A stretch of DNA of 38,214 nt from a virus. The stretch is taken from the IMG/VR virus record IMGVR_UViG_3300034095_000325, positions 1 to 38,214 of that record. One strand, written 5' to 3'. The notes under the pieces are model-generated. The model was not told the origin of the DNA. It did no database searches and saw only the letters and a program-made list of their open reading frames with translations. Numbering within the stretch: position 1 is the stretch's first letter; each line of letters begins with the position of its first letter. Both the position numbers and the translations under genes were made by a program. This document shows, piece by piece, positions 1-6,551 of the stretch.

Positions 1-298
1 CCCAAGCTGGAACTGGTAGGTCCGTTAGGTTGAATACAAAAACACCAAAGGGCGTAGAATTAATGTACAATGGTATCGTACGAAACTCTAACGCCCTTGA
101 TAGCAGGTTGTCATATTTACTTTTCTCTATGAGAAGGTCATCGTAGTGTGTCTTGCGACACTTTAGCTCGATGTCGGAGTTGGTGGCGACAGAGTAGCAA
201 TCGTAAAAGCTAAACTCATCGCGGCAGGTCTCCAGGTCAGGTAGGTTTCCCTCCTTTAGATAATTGAAAAGCTCTCGCTCATTTCTGATTAGCATCAT
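1..298 (-). CDS. Partial putative PD-(D/E)XK nuclease-like phage protein (3' end beyond window)
   Basis: An open frame begins at ATG 298 (a second ATG is at 295) and stays open for 99 codons to the window edge, so the C-terminus is missing. It overlaps the stop of the upstream gene by 20 bases, the normal packing in this arm. The visible protein has an acidic N-terminal half, then FYDCYS, a central NSDIELKCRKTHYDDLLIEK segment and a strand-rich PLYINSTPFGVFVFNL end. Similar small phage proteins with an aspartate followed by E-x-K (here IELK) are usually interpreted as PD-(D/E)XK nuclease folds. That assignment is inference from motif shape; existence of the gene is more certain than its function. 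Confidence 0.6.
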   Translation of the reverse strand, partial: MMLIRNERELFNYLKEGNLPDLETCRDEFSFYDCYSVATNSDIELKCRKTHYDDLLIEKSKYDNLLSRALEFRTIPLYINSTPFGVFVFNLTDLPVPAW

Positions 299-557
299 TT
301 ATTGCAATCTTCAGAAGGATAAGATACCCGATTAAGTCGGATATTGTATCTTCTGTGTCGGAGTTAATTCCCCTATTTTTTATCCTCATAAGCTTATCAT
401 CAATCCTTGCGGTCAACGATATTACAGCGTCTGAGTTTCCAAAGATGGCAACAGGGCTAAGGGCCGAGTCACCATAGGCTCTATTTTTAGACAGCAACAA
501 ATCACGAACAGAGTTCGACATTTCTGTTATCTTATCTTCAGAACTTTTCATTTTCAT
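279..557 (-). CDS. Nmad1/DUF1599-like or MazG-like small phage protein
   Basis: Start chosen at ATG 557 (92 aa; ATG 551 also possible) rather than the more upstream in-frame start at 623, because the longer form would lie deep inside the preceding gene that ends at 538. The protein carries LLLSKNRAYGDSALSP, then VISLTARIDDKLMRIKN and TEDTISDLIGYLILLKIA. This order (a KN-x-x-YG turn, a RIDDKL-R helix and a D-x-x-GY-hh helix) is typical of the nucleotide-modification-associated domain 1 / DUF1599 phage family, which resembles all-alpha MazG-like NTP hydrolases. A role in nucleotide metabolism is therefore plausible; no activity can be read directly. Confidence 0.65.
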   Translation of the reverse strand: MKMKSSEDKITEMSNSVRDLLLSKNRAYGDSALSPVAIFGNSDAVISLTARIDDKLMRIKNRGINSDTEDTISDLIGYLILLKIAINDANQK

Positions 558-840
558 CAAACAAAGATACTTCAAATTTATATACTTTCTTCTTTCCGTT
601 AGATTCAAGTAACAGACGACCATTTATAGGATTAAAAAACACATACCTTTCGGAGTGTCCCGTGTAGTCAGATACGTCAAACTTATACTCTTGGTTGTTG
701 AGCACAAGGTTTAAGTTCTCATCCAATTCAGCAGAAGTTATCTGCTCTATATTTAGGTTAAAGAATAGGCAGATAGTGTTCCCCCAGTTTCTTTTGTACT
801 CTCTAACTAACGAGAGGTTGGGCGTAGATTCTGCTTCCAT
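538..840 (-). CDS. Hypothetical protein (100 aa)
   Basis: A 100-residue protein not recognised as a known family. It starts at ATG 840, overlapping the last 38 bases of the helicase gene, and its stop overlaps the start of the next gene, so it is held tightly in the operon. The sequence alternates hydrophobic and polar residues (for example LNLVLNNQEYKFDVSDY and NGRLLLESNGKKKVYKFEV), suggesting a small beta-rich fold. No catalytic motif, signal peptide or membrane segment is visible. Its position behind the helicase suggests a replication-linked accessory role, but that is context only. Confidence 0.65.
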   Translation of the reverse strand: MEAESTPNLSLVREYKRNWGNTICLFFNLNIEQITSAELDENLNLVLNNQEYKFDVSDYTGHSERYVFFNPINGRLLLESNGKKKVYKFEVSLFDENEKF

Positions 841-1732
841 CGAATTGGTTTACTTCGTAATATCTATTAGTCATTCTGTCGTAGTACATATATACCCATC
901 CAAGCTTACCCACAGCCTTCGGCTTGGCTTTCACAATGGAAATCTTTACCTGATTAGGCTCGTAGGGCACTCCGTTGCTGTCGCACAGCCCGTAGGGGCA
1001 GCGCCAGATACTCACGACCATCATACCCTTCCGGGACCACTGCATACCGCCCGCGATGTCGTTCATAGTCGGGACATCCACAAATGGAATCCCGTCTTTG
1101 TACTTAACCTGCTGATGCTTAGTGTGTACCGTTACAATAGTGTGGTAGTCGCGCTCTGCTGAGTGCTTCCTTACCCTTGTCAGAATCTGCCCGATGGCGA
1201 TGTCTTCCCTCACTCCCGAAGAAACATCTGTCTTTATCTCGGTGAATGGGTCTACGATACAGCCGTCAATCTTTATGTCGTATCGCGATTCTATGTCAGC
1301 AACAGCCGTGTAGAAACCTTCTATGGTTATATCCTGCAATCCTGAGTCGATGATGTAGAAGTGCTTGCTGATGAAGTCTATGGCCTTCTGTGCCTCTTCA
1401 TCTGATGCCGTCACCATATCGTTAAGTAGGAATGGCTTACGGAGATAAACCCAAGCGAGCTCTGCGAATACATCAACCGGGCTTCCTGTTTCTGGGGAGT
1501 ATACTGCCCACTTCCATCCGGAGAACTCAGCGAGGTTCATCATAATCTCAAATCCAAACTGGGACTTGCCTTGGTGTGCACCTGCGTATACATAGGTGGT
1601 GCTTCCTCGCTTTACTGAGTATTTGTCGAAGAGAGAGTGGAATCCAACCCATTCTCCTTTTTTCATACCATCGTTGCGTAGTTCGTAAAGTTGCTCTTTT
1701 ACTTTTTCTATGTCGAATATAAATTCTCTCAT
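803..1732 (-). CDS. DnaB-like replicative helicase (RecA-fold ATPase, no primase domain)
   Basis: A 309-aa RecA-fold ATPase of the hexameric DnaB/SF4 helicase type. Walker A is A50-GAHQ-GKS57. E81 in YSPETGSP fits the catalytic glutamate. Walker B is a hydrophobic strand ending in D161 (IDGCIVDPF). VTVHTKHQ (H203, Q207) fits motif H3, and MNDIAGGMQWSRKGMMVV matches the late helicase core motif. It is shorter than DnaB (about 450 aa) and lacks the N-terminal domain, so a primase, if encoded, must be a separate gene; none is seen here. Start ATG 1732 overlaps the upstream stop as ATGA. The predicted role is unwinding of phage DNA at the fork. Confidence 0.88.
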   Translation of the reverse strand: MREFIFDIEKVKEQLYELRNDGMKKGEWVGFHSLFDKYSVKRGSTTYVYAGAHQGKSQFGFEIMMNLAEFSGWKWAVYSPETGSPVDVFAELAWVYLRKPFLLNDMVTASDEEAQKAIDFISKHFYIIDSGLQDITIEGFYTAVADIESRYDIKIDGCIVDPFTEIKTDVSSGVREDIAIGQILTRVRKHSAERDYHTIVTVHTKHQQVKYKDGIPFVDVPTMNDIAGGMQWSRKGMMVVSIWRCPYGLCDSNGVPYEPNQVKISIVKAKPKAVGKLGWVYMYYDRMTNRYYEVNQFDGSRIYAQPLVS

Positions 1733-2052
1733 TTTGTAAATTCTTGGTTGTAGTCTTGTTCTTTGTGTGCGAATGATTCTGATATTGGCTTTTGTTCAAA
1801 GCACTGCTTGACATAAAATTCTTTAATCTTTTTGCCTGTCAGCCCATTCTGAACCATCATTTGGTAGATGATTTCAGGGTTGGCGTTGATGTGTTCTATG
1901 CTCTTTGCTCTTGACACAAACTCGTATGGTCTGTCCTCTGAGCCCTTGTAGTGATTGACGTATGATTTACCATAGGTAACCTTCCAAGCAAGCTGAACCT
2001 TGTATAGGTATATTGTCTGAAACAATGGTTGCTGTTCTGTAGTTTCCTCCAT
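1729..2052 (-). CDS. Hypothetical protein (107 aa), upstream partner of the helicase
   Basis: A 107-aa protein with no recognised family. It is separated by four bases from the 30-aa Cys ORF upstream and overlaps the helicase start by four bases (ATGA), implying translational coupling with the helicase. The sequence looks mostly helical, with aromatic-rich patches (FQTIYLYKVQLAWKVTYGK) and a charged C-terminus. A helicase loader or other replication partner would fit the location, but no AAA+ or other signature is visible, so this stays a guess. Confidence 0.65.
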   Translation of the reverse strand: MEETTEQQPLFQTIYLYKVQLAWKVTYGKSYVNHYKGSEDRPYEFVSRAKSIEHINANPEIIYQMMVQNGLTGKKIKEFYVKQCFEQKPISESFAHKEQDYNQEFTK

Positions 2053-2056
2053 TTCG

Positions 2057-2149
2057 TTATTCTGTGCAGTAGCAGTCGCCTGTTCCCTCGTTAATCTGTT
2101 GGATTGTCCGCAGGCATACTGGGCAGGGTTCTGTAGTTTCTTTTATCAT
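2057..2149 (-). CDS. 30-aa Cys-rich micro-ORF (possible zinc-binding peptide)
   Basis: A very short frame from ATG 2149 to TAA 2057. Its start overlaps the previous gene's TGA as ATGA, and its stop lies four bases before the next start, so it fills the gap exactly as a real coupled gene would. It encodes CPVC near residues 9-12 and CYC at 26-28, a pattern able to bind one zinc ion. No family is recognised. Support comes from gene packing and cysteine spacing, not homology. Confidence 0.5.
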   Translation of the reverse strand: MIKETTEPCPVCLRTIQQINEGTGDCYCTE

Positions 2150-2307
2150 TTCTCGTTGGTGTTAGTGTCCCAGTGGTATTCGCACTTGCCGTTCTTGATG
2201 GGTACGCCAACAAAGAACGATTGGTACATTCCCGTTGGGGCGGTGTAGCGGTAGCAGGTTTCTTTGAGTGGGCAGTCAGTCCCACTGCATTTAGTGATGT
2301 CGGTCAT
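2146..2307 (-). CDS. Small Cys-rich phage protein (53 aa)
   Basis: Start chosen at ATG 2307; the frame extends to a TTG at 2340, but that would overlap the preceding ORF more. The protein has CSGTDCPLKETCYRY near the N-terminus and a later cysteine in NGKCEYHW, giving four cysteines in a metal-binding-like arrangement. Short proteins with this CxxxxCPxxxxCxR pattern occur in many tailed phages and are of unknown function. It overlaps the upstream 34-aa ORF by 17 bases and is coupled by ATGA to the micro-ORF downstream. Confidence 0.7.
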   Translation of the reverse strand: MTDITKCSGTDCPLKETCYRYTAPTGMYQSFFVGVPIKNGKCEYHWDTNTNEK

Positions 2308-2395
2308 ACCATCTGCGATACATCGCTGCCGCAACAGCAATACGTTGTGGGTAGAACGGATAGTCGGGCTTGAGTTTCGCCATAGCTATTCTCAT
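2291..2395 (-). CDS. Putative 34-aa basic peptide
   Basis: A frame from ATG 2395 (or the second ATG at 2383) to TAA 2291 fills the gap between the 81-aa gene ending at 2412 and the Cys-rich gene. The peptide has a KLKPDYPFYPQRIAV segment and a YRRWYDRHH end, with strongly basic and aromatic content. No family is recognised. It is reported because the gap would otherwise be empty in a densely packed operon and the overlap style matches its neighbours. Confidence 0.45.
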   Translation of the reverse strand: MRIAMAKLKPDYPFYPQRIAVAAAMYRRWYDRHH

Positions 2396-2411
2396 AAACT
2401 GATTACGCTCA

Positions 2412-2657
2412 TCAATTAATATCTTCCTCTGTGTCTTCATAGTGTTCTCCGTTGTTTCCATTTTGTCCGATTATGTCCATCCTTGAATTTAACTCCTCCT
2501 CCTTCTCAGCCCATTCAGCATCAAAGATTCTACGACTCAGCAAGTCCTCTTCAGACTCCTTTAACTTTCTGCTACCGCCAGATATTTTCTGGTTGTCAAC
2601 GTGACTCTGGCTGTCGCCTAAGTCATCCCAATATAGAAAACGGAACTTGTTATCCAT
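2412..2657 (-). CDS. Hypothetical acidic protein (81 aa)
   Basis: An 81-aa, strongly charged protein with a C-terminal acidic tail (EHYEDTEEDIN) and a central helical stretch rich in Glu and Arg. No family is recognised. It is the first gene after the strong leftward terminator at 2671-2691, so its expression depends on readthrough or on a promoter not identified here. The next ORF begins 17 bases beyond its stop. Confidence 0.6.
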   Translation of the reverse strand: MDNKFRFLYWDDLGDSQSHVDNQKISGGSRKLKESEEDLLSRRIFDAEWAEKEEELNSRMDIIGQNGNNGEHYEDTEEDIN

Positions 2658-2670
2658 AGTATTGGTGATG

Positions 2671-2691
2671 AAAAAGGGGGCATAGCCCCCC
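2671..2691 (-). terminator. Rho-independent terminator, leftward
   Basis: On the minus strand a GGGGG-CTATG-CCCCC hairpin is followed at once by TTTTT (plus-strand stem 2676-2680 and 2686-2690, A-tract 2671-2675). It lies between the SSB-like gene and the 81-aa acidic gene, so it would separate the recombination and SSB genes from the helicase genes downstream. Confidence 0.8.
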
Positions 2692-2715
2692 TCAACATTC
2701 AGCTATCTAACATTG

Positions 2716-2961
2716 TTAGAATGGGAAGTCATCGGACCCACCATTTACAGGAGCTGGCTTTGGCGTGTAGGCTTCCTGTACCTTTAGGTACTTCTCGCCA
2801 TCGCGCTTAGACATAAGCTCCAGGTTAACCCAGCCGCTTTCGTTTTTAAGGCTATCGATTTTCTCGAAGTCCTTTGGCCCGAAGGCGATTTTGACGATTT
2901 CGCCATATTTGGTCTTGACCACTTTGGTCTTCCCGATAAAAATTGCAGTTTGTTCTGACAT
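2716..2961 (-). CDS. Small protein with SSB-like acidic C-terminal tip (putative ssDNA-binding protein)
   Basis: An 81-aa protein ending in GGSDDFPF, which closely matches the DD(I/F)PF tip through which bacterial and phage SSB proteins recruit partners. The body (about residues 1-65) is strand-rich: TAIFIGKTKVVKTKYGEIVKIAF, then GWVNLELMSKRDGEKYLKV. A short Pro-Gly linker precedes the tip. It is shorter than a canonical OB-fold SSB (about 110 aa before the tail), so it may be a reduced ssDNA-binding protein rather than a true SSB. The gene sits between an HTH gene and a terminator, in the recombination cassette, which supports a DNA-handling role. Confidence 0.6.
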   Translation of the reverse strand: MSEQTAIFIGKTKVVKTKYGEIVKIAFGPKDFEKIDSLKNESGWVNLELMSKRDGEKYLKVQEAYTPKPAPVNGGSDDFPF

Positions 2962-2973
2962 CTTTTTGAATAA

Positions 2974-3384
2974 TTAAGATAAAATTAATTGTTTGATATG
3001 TTCATACATATCCTCTAACCTTCGAACCTTGATTTTGAGTTTCTCCACATCATCGTTCAAGTCTTGCCCCACATAAAGGTCTTCGAGTGCTGAGAAGCAA
3101 GCGAAGTACGCCCTTTCGTAGGACTTGTCTGCATCTAACCAAGATTCGTGGCTACGCTCATAGTCGTAGACACTCTTCCTGTCGATGTTTAGGATAAGTG
3201 ATATTTCAGTACCACCATATCCGTTCTGCTTAAGTAAATTAACCGTAAGTCGTTTTGCCCTCGTTACGCTTTGGTTCTTCTTTGGACTCATAATAAGTTC
3301 TTGGGCAACCTCGGTGTACTGAGAAACGGTATCGACTATTTTATAAAATAAAGTTTCTTGCATAATTGTTTGTGTATTCTCCAT
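2974..3384 (-). CDS. DnaA domain IV-like helix-turn-helix protein, copy 1
   Basis: A 136-aa protein without an ATPase domain. Around residues 40-80, RAKRLTVNLLKQNGYGGTEI followed by SLILNIDRKSVYDYERSH follows the layout of DnaA domain IV: a long helix, an x-x-x-EI-x-x-hh turn, then a D-R/H-x-[ST]-V recognition helix. The C-terminal third is a predicted coiled coil (VEKLKIKVRRLEDMYEHIK), suggesting dimerisation. It overlaps the exonuclease 3' end by 44 bases; an internal ATG at 3363 would reduce this to 23. A paralogue lies at 4855-5286. Sequence-specific DNA binding is likely; replication initiation or operator binding are both possible. Confidence 0.6.
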   Translation of the reverse strand: MENTQTIMQETLFYKIVDTVSQYTEVAQELIMSPKKNQSVTRAKRLTVNLLKQNGYGGTEISLILNIDRKSVYDYERSHESWLDADKSYERAYFACFSALEDLYVGQDLNDDVEKLKIKVRRLEDMYEHIKQLILS

Positions 3385-4084
3385 CTAAGAAAAGACCTTC
3401 GTATAACTCTATACTCTTGTTAAGTTCGTAGATGCCGGAGTTGATGAACTCTTGACTGGAAGTAAAAATACCAATCTCATAAGGCCAACTCTTTTCCACG
3501 ACTACAAAGATAAAAGATTCTACTTCAAATAAACTACTATACAATGCAGCCTGCTGATTATACAAAAGATACTTGGCTGACTTGGCGAACTCACTGATGG
3601 GCTTCGCCGTTGTCTTTAGGTCCACGATGTAGTCCGATTGCCAGTTCTCCACAAGCATATCTGCCTTGGCCTTAAACTTATGCCCTTTGTAGAGTCCGAC
3701 CTTCGGAACCTCCGGTCTTCCTCCGAGCATTAACGCTTGAACATCTGAGTTATTCTGTAGTCGCTCACTCATACCAAGGTAGTCTCTGTAGTCAGACTGA
3801 GATAGTATCAAGCTATCTGAGTTCTCTTCCACAAACTCTTGGTATACTTTGGTGCGAGCATCCCTACGAATATCACAAACAACTGCTTTATCAATACCTT
3901 CAAGGACAAGTGAGTGCACCGCCTTACCGATGTCAAACGCTTGGTTCGAGCCTTGCTGCCACTTACCAGTACGCCATAGATGGAACTTGGTAGGCGACTC
4001 ACGAAGGAGTTTCAGGGAACTATTGGACAGATATTCTCTGTCGGCATAGTACGCCTCATCATCCTTAAAAATATCTTCAGTCAT
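3341..4084 (-). CDS. RecE-like PD-(D/E)XK exonuclease
   Basis: A 247-aa nuclease of the RecE / phage-exonuclease type (DUF3799-like). The N-terminus LSNSSLKLLRESPTKFHLW is the usual substrate-entry segment. FDIGKAVHSLVLEG provides H57, and E125 lies in PEVPKVG. The core motif is KAKADML (D142) followed by YIVDLKTT (D155, K157), and NQQAALY (Q178-Y182) matches the RecB-family QxxxY motif. All expected active-site residues are present. It is encoded two genes downstream of an Erf/Rad52-type annealing protein, so the pair would form a Red/RecET-like recombination module that resects double-strand ends and anneals strands. Confidence 0.88.
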   Translation of the reverse strand: MTEDIFKDDEAYYADREYLSNSSLKLLRESPTKFHLWRTGKWQQGSNQAFDIGKAVHSLVLEGIDKAVVCDIRRDARTKVYQEFVEENSDSLILSQSDYRDYLGMSERLQNNSDVQALMLGGRPEVPKVGLYKGHKFKAKADMLVENWQSDYIVDLKTTAKPISEFAKSAKYLLYNQQAALYSSLFEVESFIFVVVEKSWPYEIGIFTSSQEFINSGIYELNKSIELYEGLFLDGEYTNNYARNFIL

Positions 4085-4301
4085 TTAGCATTGATTCAAG
4101 TTGGTAAATAACCTCAACGATATGTTCTTTAGACATTGACATAAGATATATCTCATTGTCCTCATCAAACACTTGGAATAGGTCAACCACTTCTCGGCCC
4201 TCTTGCTTCTCGAAACGTATCGTAAAGAAGGTTCCGTTGGTCATTGAGACGGTGTGTGAGTTGACGAACTCGTTGTCGTCTTGGTTATCTAAATCGCTCA
4301 T
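4077..4301 (-). CDS. Hypothetical protein (74 aa) in the recombination cassette
   Basis: A 74-aa acidic protein between the annealing protein and the exonuclease. It is coupled to the former by a four-base ATGA overlap and overlaps the latter by eight bases. The sequence shows strand-like segments (FFTIRFEK, EVVDLFQVFDED) and a C-terminal helix (EHIVEVIYQLESML). No family is recognised. Tight coupling suggests co-translation with the exonuclease and annealing protein. Confidence 0.7.
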   Translation of the reverse strand: MSDLDNQDDNEFVNSHTVSMTNGTFFTIRFEKQEGREVVDLFQVFDEDNEIYLMSMSKEHIVEVIYQLESMLND

Positions 4302-4813
4302 TGGAATATAGATTCGTATTGCTCTGCGGTGTAGGTATACTTGCCCTCAAGTGCAGACTTGACGTGAGCCTCTTTTCCTTGCGCTACAGCCTCTTTCATA
4401 GAGTCAACGATATCTTGGGTCAAGGGGCGCTTAGAAGATGCGGCAGGAGGCGAATCTTGCTTCTTGATAGCCATATCCACCTCATCTGCTGTAGCGATAG
4501 AAGTATCGATGCCAATACCCAAGAACCCAAGGGCGCGACCTACGGCTGAAGTTTCGCAGTTCTCGACATAAGACGTTTGGTTGATACGACTTGATGCCTT
4601 ATCCTCCTGTGCCATACCCTGGGATACTACCAGCCCCTCAGCGTTCAGGATGCTTGCTCGCACTACACAAGACTCAGAGTCGATGTGAAGTAGTTCAGTG
4701 TGGATTCCATAACCAGCATAGACTGGGATAGAACGAAGGGCTTTCACACGCTGATTGACTTCAACGTATTCTTTTCCCTTGATGTTAGTGGTTTTGAATT
4801 TATAAGTGCTCAT
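4298..4813 (-). CDS. Erf/Rad52-family single-strand annealing protein
   Basis: A 171-aa protein with the signature ssDNA-annealing segment SYVENCETSAVGRALGFLGI (residues 81-100), followed by GIDTSIATADEV. This E-T-S-A-x-G-R-A-L motif marks the Erf/Sak branch of phage recombinases. The N-terminus (residues 1-75) has the expected beta-rich core with a Gly-Tyr loop (PVYAGYGIHTE). The C-terminal 50 residues are a low-complexity linker and a short helical tail, probably for partner contact. It is upstream of the RecE-like nuclease, giving a complete exonuclease-annealase pair. It starts 41 bases after the second HTH gene. Confidence 0.85.
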   Translation of the reverse strand: MSTYKFKTTNIKGKEYVEVNQRVKALRSIPVYAGYGIHTELLHIDSESCVVRASILNAEGLVVSQGMAQEDKASSRINQTSYVENCETSAVGRALGFLGIGIDTSIATADEVDMAIKKQDSPPAASSKRPLTQDIVDSMKEAVAQGKEAHVKSALEGKYTYTAEQYESIFQ

Positions 4814-4854
4814 AGTTATTTAGTTAAGTTTAGACAAAGATAATATAAAATTGG

Positions 4855-5286
4855 TTAATCGACAAATAATTCCACTTGTTTCCCTACATATTCTTTCAGT
4901 CGGAGTAATTTAGACCGCAGTTCCATTACCTCGGTGCGTAATTCTTGGATGTCTTTAATCATAGCATCATCGGCATTATCAAGGTCTCCCCTGACAAACT
5001 TACTGACACAAATCACAGCATCAGCGTAAAGGTCTCTGTAGTCTTGGTAAATCATACAACCATCGTGAGTACGCCGATAGTGGTAGGCACTTGCTCTGTC
5101 CATATCCAAGCATCCACCTATTTCGGGGTAGGTTGAATACTTATATACTGCATTTACAAATGCCCTTCGGGGCATTACACTCTCAGGTCTGTGGCTCTTC
5201 TCGTTGCTGTAGTTAGTGTTTCTGGCGATGAAGTAGTCCCAGATACTTGTTAATTCTGACTGATTGATTTTTATTTTATGTTCCAT
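4855..5286 (-). CDS. DnaA domain IV-like helix-turn-helix protein, copy 2
   Basis: A 143-aa paralogue of the HTH protein at 2974-3384. Residues about 34-75 contain RPESVMPRRAFVNAVYKYST then PEIGGCLDMDRASAYHYRRT, again with the EIG turn and a D-R-x-S recognition helix as in DnaA domain IV. The C-terminus is a coiled coil (IQELRTEVMELRSKLLRLKE). It is the first gene downstream of the palindrome-rich control region at 5287-5431, so it could bind that region and regulate its own operon, or load replication proteins there. No ATPase domain is present. Family assignment is by pattern only. Confidence 0.62.
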   Translation of the reverse strand: MEHKIKINQSELTSIWDYFIARNTNYSNEKSHRPESVMPRRAFVNAVYKYSTYPEIGGCLDMDRASAYHYRRTHDGCMIYQDYRDLYADAVICVSKFVRGDLDNADDAMIKDIQELRTEVMELRSKLLRLKEYVGKQVELFVD

Positions 5287-5314
5287 TTTGTTTTTTGATG
5301 TTAGTGTATTATAT

Positions 5315-5338
5315 TATACTATTAGCAATAATAGTATA
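5315..5338. repeat. 10-bp perfect inverted repeat TATACTATTA
   Basis: TATACTATTA (5315-5324) and its reverse complement (5329-5338) are separated by GCAA. The right arm overlaps the shared ATAGTATACTAT palindrome at 5331-5342, so the elements form a compound operator-like cluster. Confidence 0.75.
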
Positions 5339-5347
5339 CTATCTATA
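5331..5347 (-). repeat. Shared 17-bp element, copy in control region 1
   Basis: Minus-strand TATAGATAGTATACTAT is identical to plus-strand 10366-10382. It includes the perfect 12-base palindrome ATAGTATACTAT (5331-5342). In both regions it lies before the gene start in the same orientation. Confidence 0.85.
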
Positions 5348-5359
5348 TTATTATAATAT

Positions 5360-5381
5360 AGGTTACTCGTAAGAGTAACCT
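5360..5381. repeat. Dyad AGGTTACTC-GTAA-GAGTAACCT
   Basis: A nine-base perfect stem (5360-5368 with 5373-5381) and a four-base loop. No T-tract follows on either strand, so it is not a simple terminator. Its TACTC...GAGTA core is matched by the dyad at 10291-10315. Confidence 0.8.
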
Positions 5382-5431
5382 TATAGTGTAATATAGATAT
5401 ACTACTATTATACAGGGTTTTTGGGGTTCGC

Positions 5432-5767
5432 TTACGCTCCCCTTTGTAGTAACTCATTGATAATTGTTGCTTGTTGCTCGTTCATTGCAGCAACCTCTTC
5501 GTGCAAAGCTTTAAGTTTTGCATACTCAAGTTTCGCATTGTCAAGCCTCTCCAATGTATGAATAAGGTCGTTAGTCCTTGTAGAATGTACGGAGTAGAAC
5601 TTATCCAACTCCATAGTAAGGGCAAGATAGTCATCTTGTTTCCATTGATTAACCTCTTTCGAGAACTGAACCAAGGAACCAACCACATACATAAGTTTAT
5701 CTAAATCACTGAGGAATAGAATCTTAAGTGAATTAGTATCTATTTGTTTTTTCTTCCTTGTCTCCAT
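5432..5767 (-). CDS. Hypothetical coiled-coil protein (111 aa)
   Basis: Start chosen at ATG 5767, because the longer frame to 6043 lies inside the well-supported YubB-like gene. The protein begins METRKKKQ and has a mixed helical middle, then a coiled-coil C-terminal half (NDLIHTLERLDNAKLEYAKL, then HEEVAAMNEQQATIINELL). No family is recognised. It is the last gene before control region 1. Its stop codon falls inside an imperfect GGGG...CCCC hairpin that lacks a T-tract in the direction of transcription. Confidence 0.65.
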   Translation of the reverse strand: METRKKKQIDTNSLKILFLSDLDKLMYVVGSLVQFSKEVNQWKQDDYLALTMELDKFYSVHSTRTNDLIHTLERLDNAKLEYAKLKALHEEVAAMNEQQATIINELLQRGA

Positions 5768-5810
5768 TCTGGTATTGTTATAGTGAGTGTTAAGATTATA
5801 AATAGAATTA

Positions 5811-6551
5811 TCATAGAGCCTGAGAATCGTATTCGTATTCTTCCCTCGTATCATCCTCAGCCACAAACTGCCCCTTGTCGTTTCTCCAAGTGTGTAACTT
5901 GTCATCGTAGGTAACGGGACTACCTGTAGAGTCTTGCACCATATAAATAGTGCCCTCAGCATCCCACCTGTCCACTTCATCAAAGTAATGCGTTCCGGCG
6001 AAGCCCATACCTGATTCTGAGTACCGAAGTTCCATATAGACACCTAATCGTGGCAATAAACTTGCAATATGGTCAAACCAATTTGTAGGCGGCGACCAAG
6101 CCGTAGTAAAGTTTATTCTTGTTTCTACTCTCTTTACCGGGCCCTCATCATAAAAACGCTGACTAATGTCGTACACATCAGCATCCCACTTAGTGCCCCA
6201 ATTACTTATGTTCCATTGATACCAATCCGTACATCCGTATTTCTTCAAACACTTGTCGTGCGTTTGTTGGGTCATAGGCAAACCCTGCCAAGGCATCTCT
6301 CCCTTTTTCTTTCGTTTAAGGAACTCTTTTAACTCCTCCTTAGTAACTACCTTAGCGGGAGCCGAAGTGCCGCGTAAGGGCTCCGGAGTGGGTAATGCGG
6401 CCTCAAAAGAGAATACCTTACCACCCAAGGAGGCGCAATCCCATCCACCCGAAGATTCCTTCGGTTCTGTAAATAATAATTTGGAAATAATATCATCGTA
6501 TATCCCAACGATAGAATGAATTTCCAGTGTGTTGTCGCAATAATTTGGCAT
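5811..6551 (-). CDS. YubB/api92-like ferredoxin-fold protein (DUF1281-like)
   Basis: A 246-aa protein starting MPNYCDNTLEI, the usual N-terminus of the api92/YubB family carried by phages and plasmids. Other family features are WYQWNISNWGTKWDADVY near residues 111-128, TAWSPPTNWFD near 150-160, and RYSESGMGFAGTHYF near 177-190. The family is predicted to have a ferredoxin-like fold; its function is unknown. The start is preceded directly by the AATAGAAACT leader shared with neighbouring genes. The C-terminal tail (EEYEYDSQAL) is acidic. Confidence 0.8.
   Translation of the reverse strand: MPNYCDNTLEIHSIVGIYDDIISKLLFTEPKESSGGWDCASLGGKVFSFEAALPTPEPLRGTSAPAKVVTKEELKEFLKRKKKGEMPWQGLPMTQQTHDKCLKKYGCTDWYQWNISNWGTKWDADVYDISQRFYDEGPVKRVETRINFTTAWSPPTNWFDHIASLLPRLGVYMELRYSESGMGFAGTHYFDEVDRWDAEGTIYMVQDSTGSPVTYDDKLHTWRNDKGQFVAEDDTREEYEYDSQAL

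Larger units (their letters stand above)
5287..5431 (-). promoter_or_regulatory. AT-rich control region 1 (leftward recombination operon)
   Basis: A 145-base non-coding gap, extremely AT-rich except for one GC-containing hairpin. On the minus strand, towards the gene at 5286, it contains a GGTTACTC-loop-GAGTAACC dyad, then a 17-base sequence identical to one in control region 2, then an AATAGTATA inverted repeat, then an A-rich leader. The arms beyond the dyad are imperfectly self-complementary over about 40 bases each side of 5370. A promoter, operator array or replication origin are the likely roles; no clear TAnnTTTG box was found. Confidence 0.7.

Noticed and set aside
695-1162. 155-aa plus-strand frame
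   Set aside because: It is antisense to the helicase gene, which has clear Walker motifs; no coding signs on the plus strand.
5425-5455. Terminator at the end of the gene 5432-5767
   Set aside because: The GGGG...CCCC hairpin is imperfect and is followed by A residues, not T, in the leftward direction.
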